The position numbers and the translations under genes are program-made. A DNA stretch of 64,000 nucleotides from NCBI GenBank assembly GCA_037389465.1, contig JAZARR010000213.1, forward strand, positions 2,944,501 to 3,008,500, given 5' to 3'. The DNA is from Baylisascaris procyonis. Taxonomy: Eukaryota; Nematoda; Chromadorea; Rhabditida; Ascarididae. Below are positions 40,938 through 53,170 of the stretch, in pieces (position 1 is the stretch's first letter; each line of letters begins with the position of its first letter). The notes under the pieces were generated by a model. It ran no database searches. It was given only the letters and a program-made list of their open reading frames with translations, and was not told the origin of the DNA.

Positions 40938-41196
40938 CTTAGAGATATGCCTGATACTATTTTCTAGATGAAATGGAAAATAAAAGATGGAAAAAATGCA
41001 ATTCTCTGAAAGAATGTTGTTTAAAAAGGTTCTTTTCACATCATCCCACTGATATTAAAAAAAAAAAATAAATTCAATAAAAGACATCTTTTTAGCACCA
41101 TTTAGAATGGCTTTCTTTAACTCTTCTACCTCGAACGATGAACAATACCCTCCCTTGTGTAAGAGGCGATATATTTGAGAATCTAAAAATTCTTAC

Positions 41197-44100
41197 TTCC
41201 AGTAATGACGTTCGTTTGGTAACCGAAACTGCCACTAACGAAGCCTCTGGCACCTGCAAAAAAAGCATTTGAGTGATGGAAATTTCATTCACCACAACAC
41301 AATTCGTCTAAACTGTTTTAACTCGAACAATTGACAGGATTGAAACTTATTGCTCAATGCAACTTAGTGACAGCCGATGAAGCAGAAAATATCTCTTTCG
41401 AATTATCTTTAGCGTTGAAACGAAGAAAATTAGGCCATTCACTACAGTCGATAAGAGAACTTGATATAGAAGTAAACAAGGCCCTCAAAAATTGTCTTAA
41501 CTGCTAATCAAAAAATGATAGAATTAAAAACACAACAGCTCTCTCCCTCCTAGGCTTACTCTGTGATGAGCAGGAGAACAGTTGGAATATTAACGATATA
41601 CTTTCCACGCACATCTGGTACACTGGTATGAGGAAGACAACTACAGATTGAAAAAAAAAATCACAGATCAAGCAGCAACGTTCAAATGTAAATTCTCTCA
41701 ATCGCCTTCTTCATTCAACTCTGCTCATCGTATGCAATGTCGATTTTTTACGAGAAATGTAATGGAAAAAGCCTTTAATCTAAAAAAATATGTTTTATAA
41801 GTATCCGCTAATTGAAAATATGCGTCATTCAAGCAAATGCGCTATCAAAAGTATTCGCTGTTTTGATAAAACGTATTATCAATTCTTTTAAGAAAAGTTT
41901 CCAAATTTTGAGTAAATTTCACGAGCGATTTCACATATGAAACTTATATTCTCAGCTGAGAGCAAATTTCATGAAAGAAGCAGCTAATAATCTCTCAATA
42001 GTATGAATTAAGATCACACCTTTTTCCCATCGATGTCCATTCGCTTTGTCATTGTCCAGAGCCTTCTTAGCACTGCTACATTCTTATTCGGACGTTTCAT
42101 GGCTTCAACTATCCAGAGAATTTCGGTATTCTGAAATTTTGTGAGATATTTTATACTGCATTCCAGATAGAAAAAAAATTCATATATTCTGAAACGTTCG
42201 AAGTGAATTCGAAATGATGGACTATTGTCAGCCCACCGCTTAGCACAAAACAACGATCGCGCTCTTGAACTCCACCTTCAAAACGATAAAGAAGTAAATG
42301 AGCTAAGAGCTAAGTTTCCATTGTTTTGATTTCATCTATATTTTTACTGCCACCGAAATTCGATGTGATCGTTTTCGACAGAAACATTCCTACTACAATA
42401 AACTTTTCGTCGTGTGATCACCAAATAAAAGTGAACTCGAGCATTAGAGTTTAATATAAATGAAGCCGTTAACTAGTAGTTCCAAGTGAAATGAACCGCA
42501 CTCAGATCAACTTTAAAATTTCAAAGCTCGCTTTGCTAATGAGAAATTTGCTCGCTTAATAAAGACAAATTACGACATGACTAAGCAACTACGAATAGAA
42601 TAGCATTTCTTTCAATGAAAAAAAAAAGTTTCTGCCTAATAAAACACTGCCAGGATAAAGCTCTGCAGATTTTTTAAATAAAATCCATTACTCTTCTATC
42701 ACTTTATAAACCAGAGAACGAAAAAACTTTAATAAGGCTCGATGTAAATAGACTAACGTAAAACTCTGATAATAAGTTCCTATAAAAATGAGAACTGCCA
42801 TACGCCCTCCCTCTGTCCCGGTCGTACTTTCTTCTACGAAAGCCGCAAAACACAAGGTGGTAGCTCTCTCTTCCACTTTTACTTGCACAAGATACGCACA
42901 TTCCTGCGACATTTATTACCTTCACATATAGAAGGAGGTCTCTAAAACTTCTTTCTTCTCAATAAGCTCTAGAAAAAAGCTCAGGGAAAATTTCAACATG
43001 CGCCCTAAAAAATTTGGTGAGGGAAGTTTTTAGTGAGAATCAAAATCTGCTGAGATGTATCTCATAAAGTAAAAATGGTATCCACATCTCAACTTTTATC
43101 CATAAACGCTTCCATCCTTTACCTCAACCCTACCTTCTACACAATAAATAAAGAACACATATTAAATAGACTGAAAGCTTCGGTGATGATCGTTGGAAGC
43201 TAGAAGTGATAAAAACAACAAGTGATAACCTCCGGTTGCATGAAGTGGAAAAGATGTCGGTCCCTCCAAAAATTTGAACAGCTCGACGATCACGTGTCCA
43301 TTGATCATCAACGTAAGTTGCTGCAGCGAAGCAGAAGCACTCACATCACTGAAAAAACAGAGCACGATTCGAGATAAAGGCATACTTTTGCACCATAAAT
43401 CAACTAAGTTGCAAACTATGACGTTGTGGAAACAGTTTCCTATCTTTATTTTTGAACTCGTAGATTCTCTACTCTGAAAAACTACGGAAGCATAAAACCA
43501 ATAAGTTTTTCTCACAACGAATGAATATCGAAGCTCGAAGATTTAACTACTTTTTCTGCATTTCTAATTAACTACGAAATAAAAATAAAGGTAGCAAAAG
43601 TTTGATTTCTTGACTTCAACCAACACAAAATTAATCCAATCAAAGCAAAAGTCTAAAGTATTAAGTTGCTCCGAACTCGATATTAAATACGTCATTAAAA
43701 TGAACATTAGACTCATAAAAGAAAACTAAAGCAACAGTATCGAACAATTCTAGCCTAGCAAAGCGTTTCCAAAAAGATTGTTTATGTCATGACGCACAAA
43801 ACACAAATGATTGGAAGAAGATTTGAGACCTGTAAAACAACGATGATAAAGAAGATAATAAATCAAAATTGATGCGAAAGATAATTAATTAAACAGTCAT
43901 TACGCATGAGATTATGCTTGAAAAAAAGAAAAAAACATGCGCAGAAGAAGCTCAAGAAAAGAGAGCGGAAATAGTTTTTTAAATCTGCAAATATTTGTGG
44001 AAATGTTAAACGCTAGTGGAGAATGGTATTGACTATTGTGTAGCAAACATGGCGAAGAATTGTGCAGCAAATCACCAAGCATATGTCTGGAAGAGACCAT

Positions 44101-45524
44101 ATTCCAAATTCAAAGCGAACAAATCGCTTCCTTATCTAATTAGTGCCTTCACAATAACTTATGCTATGTATTTTTGATATGTCAGCTTGTAGTGAGATTA
44201 CAAAAAGTGAACGGATCTGGTTCAGATAGAATAGGATTAATCAACGAGAGTTGCGCCCCCTCCTCCTCCCAAGCAGGGGACATTACGACAATGCATGAAT
44301 AAATAAGCGCTTTCTTCATATCTCGAAATGAAACACTACTTAGTTTCTCCAATTTAGCATAGGACCCTCAGTTGCCCATGAGGATTAGAAGCCAATAAAA
44401 GAAGCAGACAGGAAGCAAAGACTACTTACTCTGGCAAAGAAAATTTTCCGTAAAAATTATACCGCTAGCTGGCTTATCAATGTCTTCTATCCACGAAAAT
44501 TACTTTCTGGATTCTGCTGTTCATATATCATGGAAGTGATGAAGAAAACAGCTATCTTTGACAACGATCAACAAAATATGGACGGAATCTCTGACAATCA
44601 ACAATAATTAAGAGCTAACCATTTTAAAAATGAGGCTCACGCATTTCCAACATTTGAATGATCGAGATCCCTTCTCGCAGTTTTTCCCATAATCGTGCGA
44701 GCGCAGTTACTCGAAATCGACGAACAATTTCACTGAAATAAAATAGTTTCTGAATTATGCATGTCAAATTATGCGGGATAAATCTCAACATGCACACCTT
44801 TTGCTGCCTATATCAACCACTACAGAATGGGTCATATGTGTTTTTTGCAAAACTTATAACTACTCTGTCACCACAAAAATAAAGAAGGGTGTCCCTTCAC
44901 TCTTCCCTCTATATGCTAGATTTGTTATAAATCCGAAAATCGGCCACATCTCATGGATGCCTTTCTAATACCCTGTAGCAAAGGAACTTACGATAATGGT
45001 CGATGAAATGCTCCTCTTAGCCGACATTTCCTTTAGATTTATAAGGACCCTATTCTGACTTTTTTGAACCAAATGGAAAAACTTTTCAAAATTAAACCGG
45101 GGACAGCAAAAATATAATTTCACCAGATAAAAAAACATTTTTCTTCCCCGCATCCATCCTAACTCACTCGGAAAATAACCCACTACATTCAAAAGACTGA
45201 CAAAACTATTTCCTCCTCATAAAAACATCGGAAAATTTTCAAACTTAAAAAGCTTCTTCTTTTCCTATCAGCCGGATGTAAACAAAAATTTCAACGCGTT
45301 CAAAATGAAATAAGAATTTTGAAATTTTAACCACCCCAACATGCAGATATATCAAACGGTTCAAAATAGAAACAAGTTCCCTACCGCCAATTATCCGCTC
45401 CCCCTCCCCTCCCCAGACCCAAAAAAAGGTTCGGCAAATGTAAAGAGAATGTTGAACGTTAAAATTTGCCCAATTCAACTACATACGCACACTAAATCGC
45501 CCTTACCAGATGATATTGACATTC
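41197..45524 (-). CDS. Unidentified multi-exon gene (partial model)
   Basis: Exons recognised in transcript order: 45524-45507, 45030-44992, 44732-44641, 44486-44430, (gap), 43348-43230, about 42914-42860 or longer, 42130-42020, 41253-41197. Phases match across the first four and across the last three. Peptides include IVRRFRVTALARLWEKL, DIDKPASGIIFTENFLCQ, INGHVIVELFKFLEG, GMCVSCASKSGRESYHL and EILWIVEAMKRPNKNVAVL. An exon with phase 1 in and phase 2 out is missing between 44430 and 43349; a frame after TTTTACAG near 43830 is a candidate. Neither the start nor the stop is certain. If the 41197 exon reads on, it ends at a stop at 41092. Helical, basic segments suggest an intracellular protein. 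I do not recognise the family. Confidence 0.5.
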
Positions 45525-46005
45525 CTGCAATGCTTAGGTGAATATGAATTATTGATGAATCCCGCACCTCTCATATACACTTCACTGTGATGACACAACC
45601 GACGCACAAAGGAATCACCAATCGTGCAAAACGAAGAAACTTTTCGAAACTCATTAAGTAATGGAATGCAGATTTTGTAGTATGTCAGTCACAGTTTGCG
45701 CAACAACAATGGCATGCAATGGAAGAAATAAATGAAGTATGCATTGTGATGCACGAAAGATGAGCAATAGGAATGGAACAGAAAACGAAAACAATCTGCA
45801 GTGATCGTTGTTGGCAATGCTAAACAGATCTTTAATGCATTTATTCAGCTTTAATTTATTCTAGCTAAGCATCGAATATCTCATTCAGACATCCATCCCG
45901 ATAAATTCGTGGCACAACAACACTTATGTTGTGGGTGAGAATATTTTGGGCTTGAAATTGCAATATTTCACTCCTAGTTTAGCCTAGAAAAATCACAATG
46001 CAAAC
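45430..46005. repeat. Left arm of a long inverted duplication
   Basis: This roughly 575-bp segment matches the reverse complement of 46937-47590. Matched blocks include GAAGTATGCATTGTGATG (left) against GAAGTATGCACTGTGATG (right, reversed) and GCATTGTGATTTTTCTAG on the right against the reverse of 45989-46005. Identity varies by block, roughly 65-85% by eye. The 18-nt exon of the minus-strand gene at 45507-45524 lies inside this arm. Confidence 0.75.
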
Positions 46006-46309
46006 AATTATAAGATAGAGGCTCCAGGGCGATTAATAACAGCATACTCGCCCCCTTCTGCCTACTCATCAATATGGTTTGTTGAGATTATATTTGCATT
46101 CAGGACTTAAACACATATCTGTTGCAGGAAATGATTCCGAATGAATGCGGAAAACGCATAATAGCCTCATAATGCAAAAATTCAGAACCATCTACGCTTC
46201 AAGATTCCCCACTTGCGCCGTATTTTCTTTTTTCACACAGTGGAATGACGAACCACATGTCAATGGATGCGGCTGTAAATCTTTACACCTCAATATAGAC
46301 TATTCCTTG

Positions 46310-46600
46310 GGGGGACACCTGTAGAGCACAACGCAAGCTACTGCCACCATTAAGGAGCTGGCATTTTCGCCCAATGACTCCTTTTCGACACCTCAACGGG
46401 GTCACTGACCCTCAGTAGAGTGATGGCAAGGCCTTAATGACTCGTTTTCATCAACAGAGTGGAGTCATTACAGGCAACCGTTTAAAGAGCTGGCGTCACG
46501 CCCGATATGTCTCTCTTCAACGGTGAAATGGAGTCTCTACAGGTCACCGCTAAGGAGCTGGCATCTCCGCCCAATGACTCCTTTTCAGCGGCTTTTGGGA
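46310..46600. repeat. Degenerate tandem repeat in the core of the inverted duplication
   Basis: Units of about 65-70 nt share AAGGAGCTGGCAT and CGCCCAATGACTCCTTTTC, with copies beginning near 46350, 46475 and 46550 and related fragments between. The stretch is GC-richer than its flanks. Confidence 0.75.
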
Positions 46601-46609
46601 TAATGTAAT

Positions 46610-46645
46610 ATTGTTGGAGCCCAGCCATAGCAGGGCTCCAACAAT
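46610..46645. repeat. Perfect 13-bp inverted repeat
   Basis: ATTGTTGGAGCCC pairs with GGGCTCCAACAAT across a 10-nt loop. It follows the tandem repeat and could mark a mobile-element end. Confidence 0.9.
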
Positions 46646-46936
46646 TTATCAGATTGCCGAAAACTATCATACAGAATTTGCATCGGCAAAAAAATAGACT
46701 AACTGGGAAGCTGTCCCATTACAGCTGTAGGGTGTAAAGAAATTTACAGCTGCATCTCAATACAAATAATATGCAGCAATGTGCACAAAGCACAAACAAA
46801 AAAGAAAATAAGGCGTACATAAATCCCCCGCACAATGGTTCACTGAATAATTGCAGAAATTTTGCGACATATTATGCAAAGCCAAATGTCAACTTTATTC
46901 AACTAATGTGAGATTCAACTTTATGATTGTTCGCAT

Positions 46937-47590
46937 TGTGATTTTTCTAGTCTAATTTAGTGTTGAAATGTTGCAATTTCAAGCCTCAAATGCCCATAAT
47001 GTGAATGCTATTGCGATACAAATTTATCAAACACTGGGCTGCGTAATAGTCCCAATAGTTTTTTTAAATAACAGCGAATAATGTAGTCATCGAATTATCC
47101 TTTCCACAAAAATTTGTTCATTCTTCTTGAATGAGATATTCCACACTCAACCAGAGCAAAATAAATCTAAAGAATCGTATTATAAATCTGTTCAACATCA
47201 AAAACAACCATCCACTGCAGATATTTTTTGATTCCTGTATATTCCTACTGTGCACTTGCAATTACATCACAGTGCATACTTCATTATTTCAACAATTTTA
47301 GGCCACTGAAGTTGCGCAAACAGTGACTGAACATCTTACAAAACCTCCATCTCTATTAATAAATGAGTGCCGAAAGGTTGCTCTTCGTTGCAGGATTGAT
47401 GAAGCTCTGCGTTCGAGGAGCATCAGAACAGAGAAGCACATTTAAGAGATGAGTGGATCCATAACAATTCGAATTCACCTAAGTAATGCAAGAATGTCTG
47501 TGGTCAGGAAGAGCGATTCAGCGGTGCTCGGATGTAGATGAAATTGGACAATTTTCACTCTCAACATTTTCATTTAGCAATCTGCCAAGA
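46937..47590. repeat. Right arm of a long inverted duplication
   Basis: This is the reverse-complement counterpart of 45430-46005. The central unpaired core of about 0.9 kb separates the arms. Confidence 0.75.
46961..47445 (+). CDS. Candidate two-exon 3' gene fragment inside the right arm
   Basis: Exon 46961-47042 (after CTAATTTAG, phase 2) encodes VEMLQFQASNAHNVNAIAIQ and ends at TGC|GTAATA in phase 0. Exon 47302-47445 (after AATTTTAG) encodes EVAQTVTEHLTKPPSLL, then INECRKVALRCRIDEALR, ending at TAA. The left arm, read on the minus strand, keeps parts of both peptides (EILQFQAQN; VAQTVTDIL) but is broken by stops. The plus-strand copy is therefore the better-preserved one of two inverted paralogous fragments. 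The family is unknown. Confidence 0.4.
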
Positions 47591-48485
47591 CCAGTCATGC
47601 AATCTTGCAGAGATCATTGAGTATCACTGGTTTCAATAAATCATCAATATCGACATATGAATGTGGCAGCTGATAAGATTGCCTTCAATTTTATGACCGT
47701 TGAATTAATGACGAAACTTCAAATTTCTACGAAATTCCGAAAAATTTTTAAACCGAAAGAAAACCTTTTCGCCTAAAAAATAACCATATGAAAATACCAA
47801 CTGCGGAGCTAAAAAAAGTTGTGATTATCCAGTATAGGAGAGAAAATCAAACGCCACCAATCTCATCAATCAAACCTGTCCATATGCCGACTTTTGTGAT
47901 TTGTACAAGATAGATGCACTCAACAAACTCTATGAACTCTGTAAGGTTGCATATTTTCAGGAAGCCTCGAGAGGGGTTACGGGGAGAAGAAGATTCTACT
48001 TTGGCACAAGAGATCCAATTCACGAAATGTTGATCTCTCTTGCAGAGTCCTTTCCTTCATAAGAAGAAATCGAGAGGTTCGAAGACTCGTTTTGTCGAGT
48101 TAGCGCTCTCGAAGTTGCTAATAAGAATTTTAAGCAACTTATCTTGCGCCACATTCGTGTGGCCATTCCCAGCGCGCCTCTCCATCCGAAATGATTTGGT
48201 GACCGATGGTCACTGCAGCGAACCATTCGTCCATAAATCGATTCATCCGTCTTCCGCTGCGTCTTTCGTCTCTCGCCATATTCAGATCCTTCTGAGAAGT
48301 CCTTCACTGAAACTCTTCTCGTTAGCCCACATTCGTTGGGCAGCTCCATGCTCTCCGTCCGCGTAGCACATCTGCAGGGTTGCGTGGTCACAACATTTCA
48401 TACTATTGTTCATTTTTCCGTTCAACGGCACGCCACAATAAATAATCGACCGACCAAATTATAGCCATCAAACTTGTCGCAAACA
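47591..48485. other. Intergenic with a GC-rich open block
   Basis: At 48020-48391 both strands are open for over 100 codons (minus 123, plus 108). The minus frame is Arg/Ser-rich without motifs. It is more likely a GC-richer repeat fragment than a gene. Confidence 0.35.
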
Positions 48486-48581
48486 CGAATGGAAGTCCAA
48501 GGACGAAGCGGTGAAAACACTGTCCAATCAACTCGAATGGAAGTCCAAGGACGAAGTAGTGGAAGCACTCTCCAATCTTTA
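48486..48581. repeat. Two tandem copies of a 48-nt unit
   Basis: Both copies start CGAATGGAAGTCCAAGGACG; the second differs at a handful of positions. The period is a multiple of three, so the plus frame repeats RMEVQGRS. Confidence 0.9.
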
Positions 48582-49982
48582 TGTCGTCATGGCGTTAAGG
48601 ACTCGGTTGCTGTTCATTCTTCGTGTTGCTCATCCAACATTTTCTTTCATTCTTTGACCAAGCCACAAACATCGATGTTCCAAAAACAATTGTGGAAGGT
48701 GAATAGAACTTGAGCAAAGACCAGTCGTTAACATACGTTACGCTGGCAGACTACATTCCGTTCATTTCGATAAAGAAGATGATACAAAATGGTGGAGCAA
48801 TACAAGACAACAAATAAATAAATATAAATAGCATGCACCTAGTTGGCATTCTATTGCACATATCAACAATATTTGGCAGTAGTAAGTAGATTTAATATTG
48901 ATGATGAAAACACCGAAATAATAACTAAATCAATTAACACGCTCTCCTTCCCTTCCCCATCAACCCAGCGCTCCCTTGTTACAAAATGAAATCCACCATC
49001 AATGAAGTGAAACTTCATTGATTTCTTCCTAATCACCATGTGAGAATGCAATATGCATAAACATTGAGTTGCTTCGGATATAACGAATCGCAAAAAAATT
49101 GGAAAGCTTTAATCTAGTACAACCTAAACTAGAAAAAAAATAGAAAAAAATAAACTAAACTCTAAACTAACAAAAAATAAAAACTCCGAAATTAAAAAAT
49201 TAAAAAAAAAAAAAAAACGCAGCGGCGTTCTACGTCACTCACAGCATATAGACCACGATGCCTCAAACGAGCGCATCGCTCTTCCTGCCTCTGAGGCATC
49301 TAATCGATAATTGCGGGTTTGTTCCCACCTTGTAGATCATTAACCGCGTTGCAACTGACAACTCCACTGGGCATGATAAAACGAAAAAAAGTGAGCGTTC
49401 TTTGAAACCGAGATTGTAACTATGTTATATAAGAAAAATATCTGTAAATAACTTACAATCTTTAAGTTATAATCCGCGTGAAATTACAGAAGACGATGGA
49501 AGTATTTTTCTATCATAACAAAGAAGTGTGCAGATTTCCGGTTGGGTTACAACGCCTTGCCGGCTGCTGACCGTCCGGCCACTGACCATGACAAAATCAA
49601 CGATCTCAATCTATGTTTCGCATGTATTTCAACCCTACAATTTATGTCAATTGCGCGTCATATAACAAAATTGATCTAATAGAAAATTTCTTGTTTTCGT
49701 TTCAGATTAGTTAGATTCTAATAGAGTTTTTAATGCTCTTCCAAATGTACCTAGTCATATTCCCCTTTTTTTTTTCATTATACACTTCTAGCGATAATAA
49801 TCGAGCCATTTATGAAAATTCATTTCAATACATCAATACAAATTATTCGATCGATTGCTTATTTAATTGTAAGCGAAAATGATGGACACTAAATTTGCAT
49901 ATTATTAGTGAGCTAATTATCGTCTCCATACGAAATGATATATTCAATGGAATTTCTTCAACCGGTTATTGACATTTTCTAG

Positions 49983-50142
49983 TTGCGTTTTGTGTGGTCG
50001 TGCCAATAGAGCTATTGTGATTGAAAGTGGACAGCAAACTATGATGATGGCTATTGATTCTACTAGTTATATGATAACTGATAGTCCTAGTGAGGCTAAA
50101 AGTTGTCGAACCGGAAACTGGCAAAGAGCAATCGATTCACCG
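49983..50142 (+). CDS. Candidate internal exon, unidentified
   Basis: The acceptor ACATTTTCTAG and the donor CCG|GTAAGC (strong) bound 160 nt, phase 2 to 0, encoding CVLCGRANRAIVIESGQQ through TGNWQRAIDSP. The codon pattern is protein-like. No neighbouring exon was joined with confidence; the 45-nt exon at 51037 is phase-compatible. Confidence 0.4.
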
Positions 50143-50284
50143 GTAAGCGAAAATATTGTCCTTTAAATGGATCACGATATTCATATTTAACAGCATTAAG
50201 CGAAAAAAATATGCTTAGCAAAAAAAAATAATTTTAATATTACAAGTTAAATTGATAGTCCGATCGATTGGGAAGGTGATGGGA

Positions 50285-50352
50285 CGAGTATAGAAGGTGG
50301 GAGGGCAGAGGGGAAAGGGGAGGGGAAGGAAATGGGGAAGGGGGGGAGGAGA
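50285..50352. repeat. Purine-rich G/A tract
   Basis: Strand-asymmetric GGGGA-type sequence, with a second G-run near 50553-50564. Potential H-DNA or G-quadruplex former. Confidence 0.8.
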
Positions 50353-51036
50353 GGTACGAGTGTTTTGTGGTCTTCGCATTCTTGATCTCATCCCTACTGG
50401 AGGCCACATAGTAGTCAATCCTATTGATCTATGCTCAAGAATGCGTTGTTCAAGCACACTGACTTTACTGATTAATGTCTTGAGGGCTTATTCAAAGATT
50501 TGCAAATCTTTTCGAGCTCTGAGTTGGTGAGCTGATTAGAGTTGATTCGAAGCGGGGGGGGGGGGCATTTAAGATGATTAGAGTTGATTCGAAGTAGGGG
50601 GAGGACATGGTGAAAGGAAAGCATGAGAAGAAATTTTATGATCTAAAATTCATTGGTAATTTTTGATCAAACCAAACTACAGTAACTTTTTTCATTGTTT
50701 TTTCACCTGAACATTTCAGATTTTTTGCATTGAATGAATAGTGTTCAGTTCGTTCCGCTTCGAGTGATTTTCTAGGCAGTGATGCATTTTGAACTTTTTT
50801 ACCGCTCCCACCTGGAATTCATGACAAATGATATCCAATGCAACGGCTATAGAGATCTAGGGCGATATTCCCTTTTTTTTTTTCCATCGCTGCAAAGGAA
50901 AATTTCGCAGATTTCAGCGAAAATTAGACGCAATGGTCCAAGAAAGAAAGTGGTTTGGGGGAGGGAATATGAAATATTTTTAAAGGAAATTATAGGTTGA
51001 TGATGTCATAGACAAAGGAAAAATGCTTTTCTGCAG

Positions 51037-51081
51037 AAGGAATACTGCCCAGATCTGTATATAAAGGCCATTTGCGAAATG
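51037..51081 (+). CDS. Candidate 45-nt exon
   Basis: TTTTCTGCAG acceptor and ATG|GTTTTT donor flank 15 codons (KEYCPDLYIKAICEM), phase 0 to 0. It could follow the exon at 49983-50142, leaving an intron of about 0.9 kb. The function is unknown. Confidence 0.3.
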
Positions 51082-51424
51082 GTTTTTGTCATTATGGGAC
51101 CCTCGATGGTTGCTCGTTACCCACATTCGTTGACGATTGCTGCAATACCTTCATGAATAGCGTTCAAGCAACAATCCATATTATAGTCACCTAGAGCGTT
51201 ATTGATTGATGCACTTACTTTATCTTGATAGAATTAAAGAAACTCGCCATTACCGTTGTACAATGTTCGAGACGAAAAGATGTGATCTGGTTCCAACCGC
51301 ACAAAGGTTCAGTCATGAGCTCAAAATAACCTTATTTTACATACCTCAATATCCATTACAAAAGTCATTTAATTATACAATCATCTTTTGGGGATCGGAA
51401 AAAAAAGAAGCATTTAAGTGACCA

Positions 51425-51697
51425 ATGGTCAGTACGCTTGAAAATGCTTTGAAGATTGTTGACTTTACGAAAAATTTTAATATCATCTGTGATGATAAAG
51501 CACTGGGATTAAACAAGAAGGAAGTGGAACAGATCATTTTTAAAGATGAGTAAGAGAAGAGCATCGAAGACAGACTGGGAACATCCATCACAACTGACCT
51601 GCTGAAAATCGTAATCAATGCAGAAAGTGACCAACACTTATCGATAGAGAATGACCGGAAGCGAAGTCAGAAAGGCAACGCAGCAGGGATCCTCTAA
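51425..51697 (+). pseudogene. Interrupted open frame, unidentified
   Basis: From ATG 51425, 42 codons (including ENALKIVDFTKNFNIICDD and GLNKKEVEQIIFKDE) run to a TAA at 51551. The same frame then stays open for 47 more codons (SIEDRLGTSITTDLLKIVI and on) to 51697. The composition is clearly protein-like on both sides of the stop. A decayed gene or transposon fragment is the simplest reading; a short intron around the stop is not supported by splice sites. Confidence 0.35.
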
Positions 51698-53170
51698 ATC
51701 GTAGGATTTTAGTGATGAAATATAACTTAGTCATTAAAACTGAATTAGATACTTCCCGAAATGAAATTAAACCGCAATCAGTGCAATTATTGTGGTCAAT
51801 ATGTGAACACCAATTATGAGGTGCAAATATCGTCATCAATGACGACATTGTTGCATTATGTTGAAATAATTCGAACGTTGGATCTTTGTCAGTGTCACCG
51901 ACAAAGAAAGAGACACTTCTGACATTGTCCGACAACTCATGATAGAGCTATGATAGGGAAAAATTTTCATAACTGAACTATCCACTTTAAGCACTAACTT
52001 TCATGATAGGAAAGTTTTTCCATAACTATAATCAAGAATAACAAAAATATGAAGGGGGAAAAGCATCAAATAATTTTTGACGAAGCAATACTGAAAATCT
52101 TTGTAGTTAACGGCTATGTATTTGCAGTTTCTTGAACAACTAAAGATCTGAATGTTACGATAAACAATGATCTCGAATGTTATGATTATAGCTCTAAAAT
52201 TGTAGGAAAAAGTAGATGCAAGCCCAATCCCCTCCTCTTCCCTCAACCCTTCCCTCTCCACCCCCGCCGTTATTGCTTCTCGACAAGTTAGCATTTCCGG
52301 CAGCTCCTCTCATCTGCTATGATTATTTAAATACTGGTCGTATTTTGAACTACTCATGGCTATCGCTTATTGATTGATCGATACCGTTGACATTTCTCCT
52401 TTATTAGCTATTCTTGCAAATAAAAAGTATTTCATTAGAAGATTTCAATACTTTTCATTTTTTTTTCTTCTGGATTTATCGTCATTCTCCATTCCGGTTC
52501 ATCTAAGATGGGACAATGGGGGAGGGGGAGGGGTAGGGGTTCCATCTTAGGTATTGGTACGTTTGCATTTACGCTTTAAGCAGTGAGTTTCAAATATCGT
52601 CCACTTATATCTACAAATAAACTCATTCGTTAATTTGTTGGCATTTAATGAGGCCAACTGATGCGTTTGGGATTTTGTAGTAATTAATTTCTAAAATTTT
52701 TTAAATGTATAAATTTATATATTCCTTAAATTTTATTGTTGTTATACAAGAAAAAAAAACAGAAGCGAAATTGTCATAGTTAAAAATCATCTTATCACTG
52801 ATTAAAAGTCACACATTTTTGTTCACTTTGTTTCGAATAACTCGTCGAATGTTCTATTGTTACCTCGAAGCTTAGCAATAGCCTGGGGCAAAGATTGATA
52901 CGTCACAAGCTACGACTTAATTTGCCTCGGTGGTCATTGCTCAAAGATTGTGCAACACATATATCGCCTTCGCGATGAGTCAAATGTGTTAATGTTGAGC
53001 GTACTTCACGTATTTAATATGTGACCCTAGAGACGAGAACCGCATATAAATCAAAACATATATCAATCTGACCATCACCCGCCACTTCTACTCTCCTGAG
53101 TAGTAATCGTGAATCGCTGTTTCGTTTGTGCGGCTCATTCATTTCGTGTCGGGTGATTCTTCGAGACTCA

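Noticed and set aside
45850..45940. DnaJ HPD motif (HPDKF) in a plus-strand frame
   Set aside because: It lies in the inverted-duplication arm, no J-domain helices flank it, and a different frame fits the splice phase better.
48020..48391. 123-codon minus-strand frame
   Set aside because: The plus strand is open over the same stretch, the peptide has no motif, and the composition suggests a repeat fragment.
48486..48581. CRISPR-like array (also 58929-59056)
   Set aside because: Plain head-to-tail tandem repeats without unique spacers, in a eukaryotic context.
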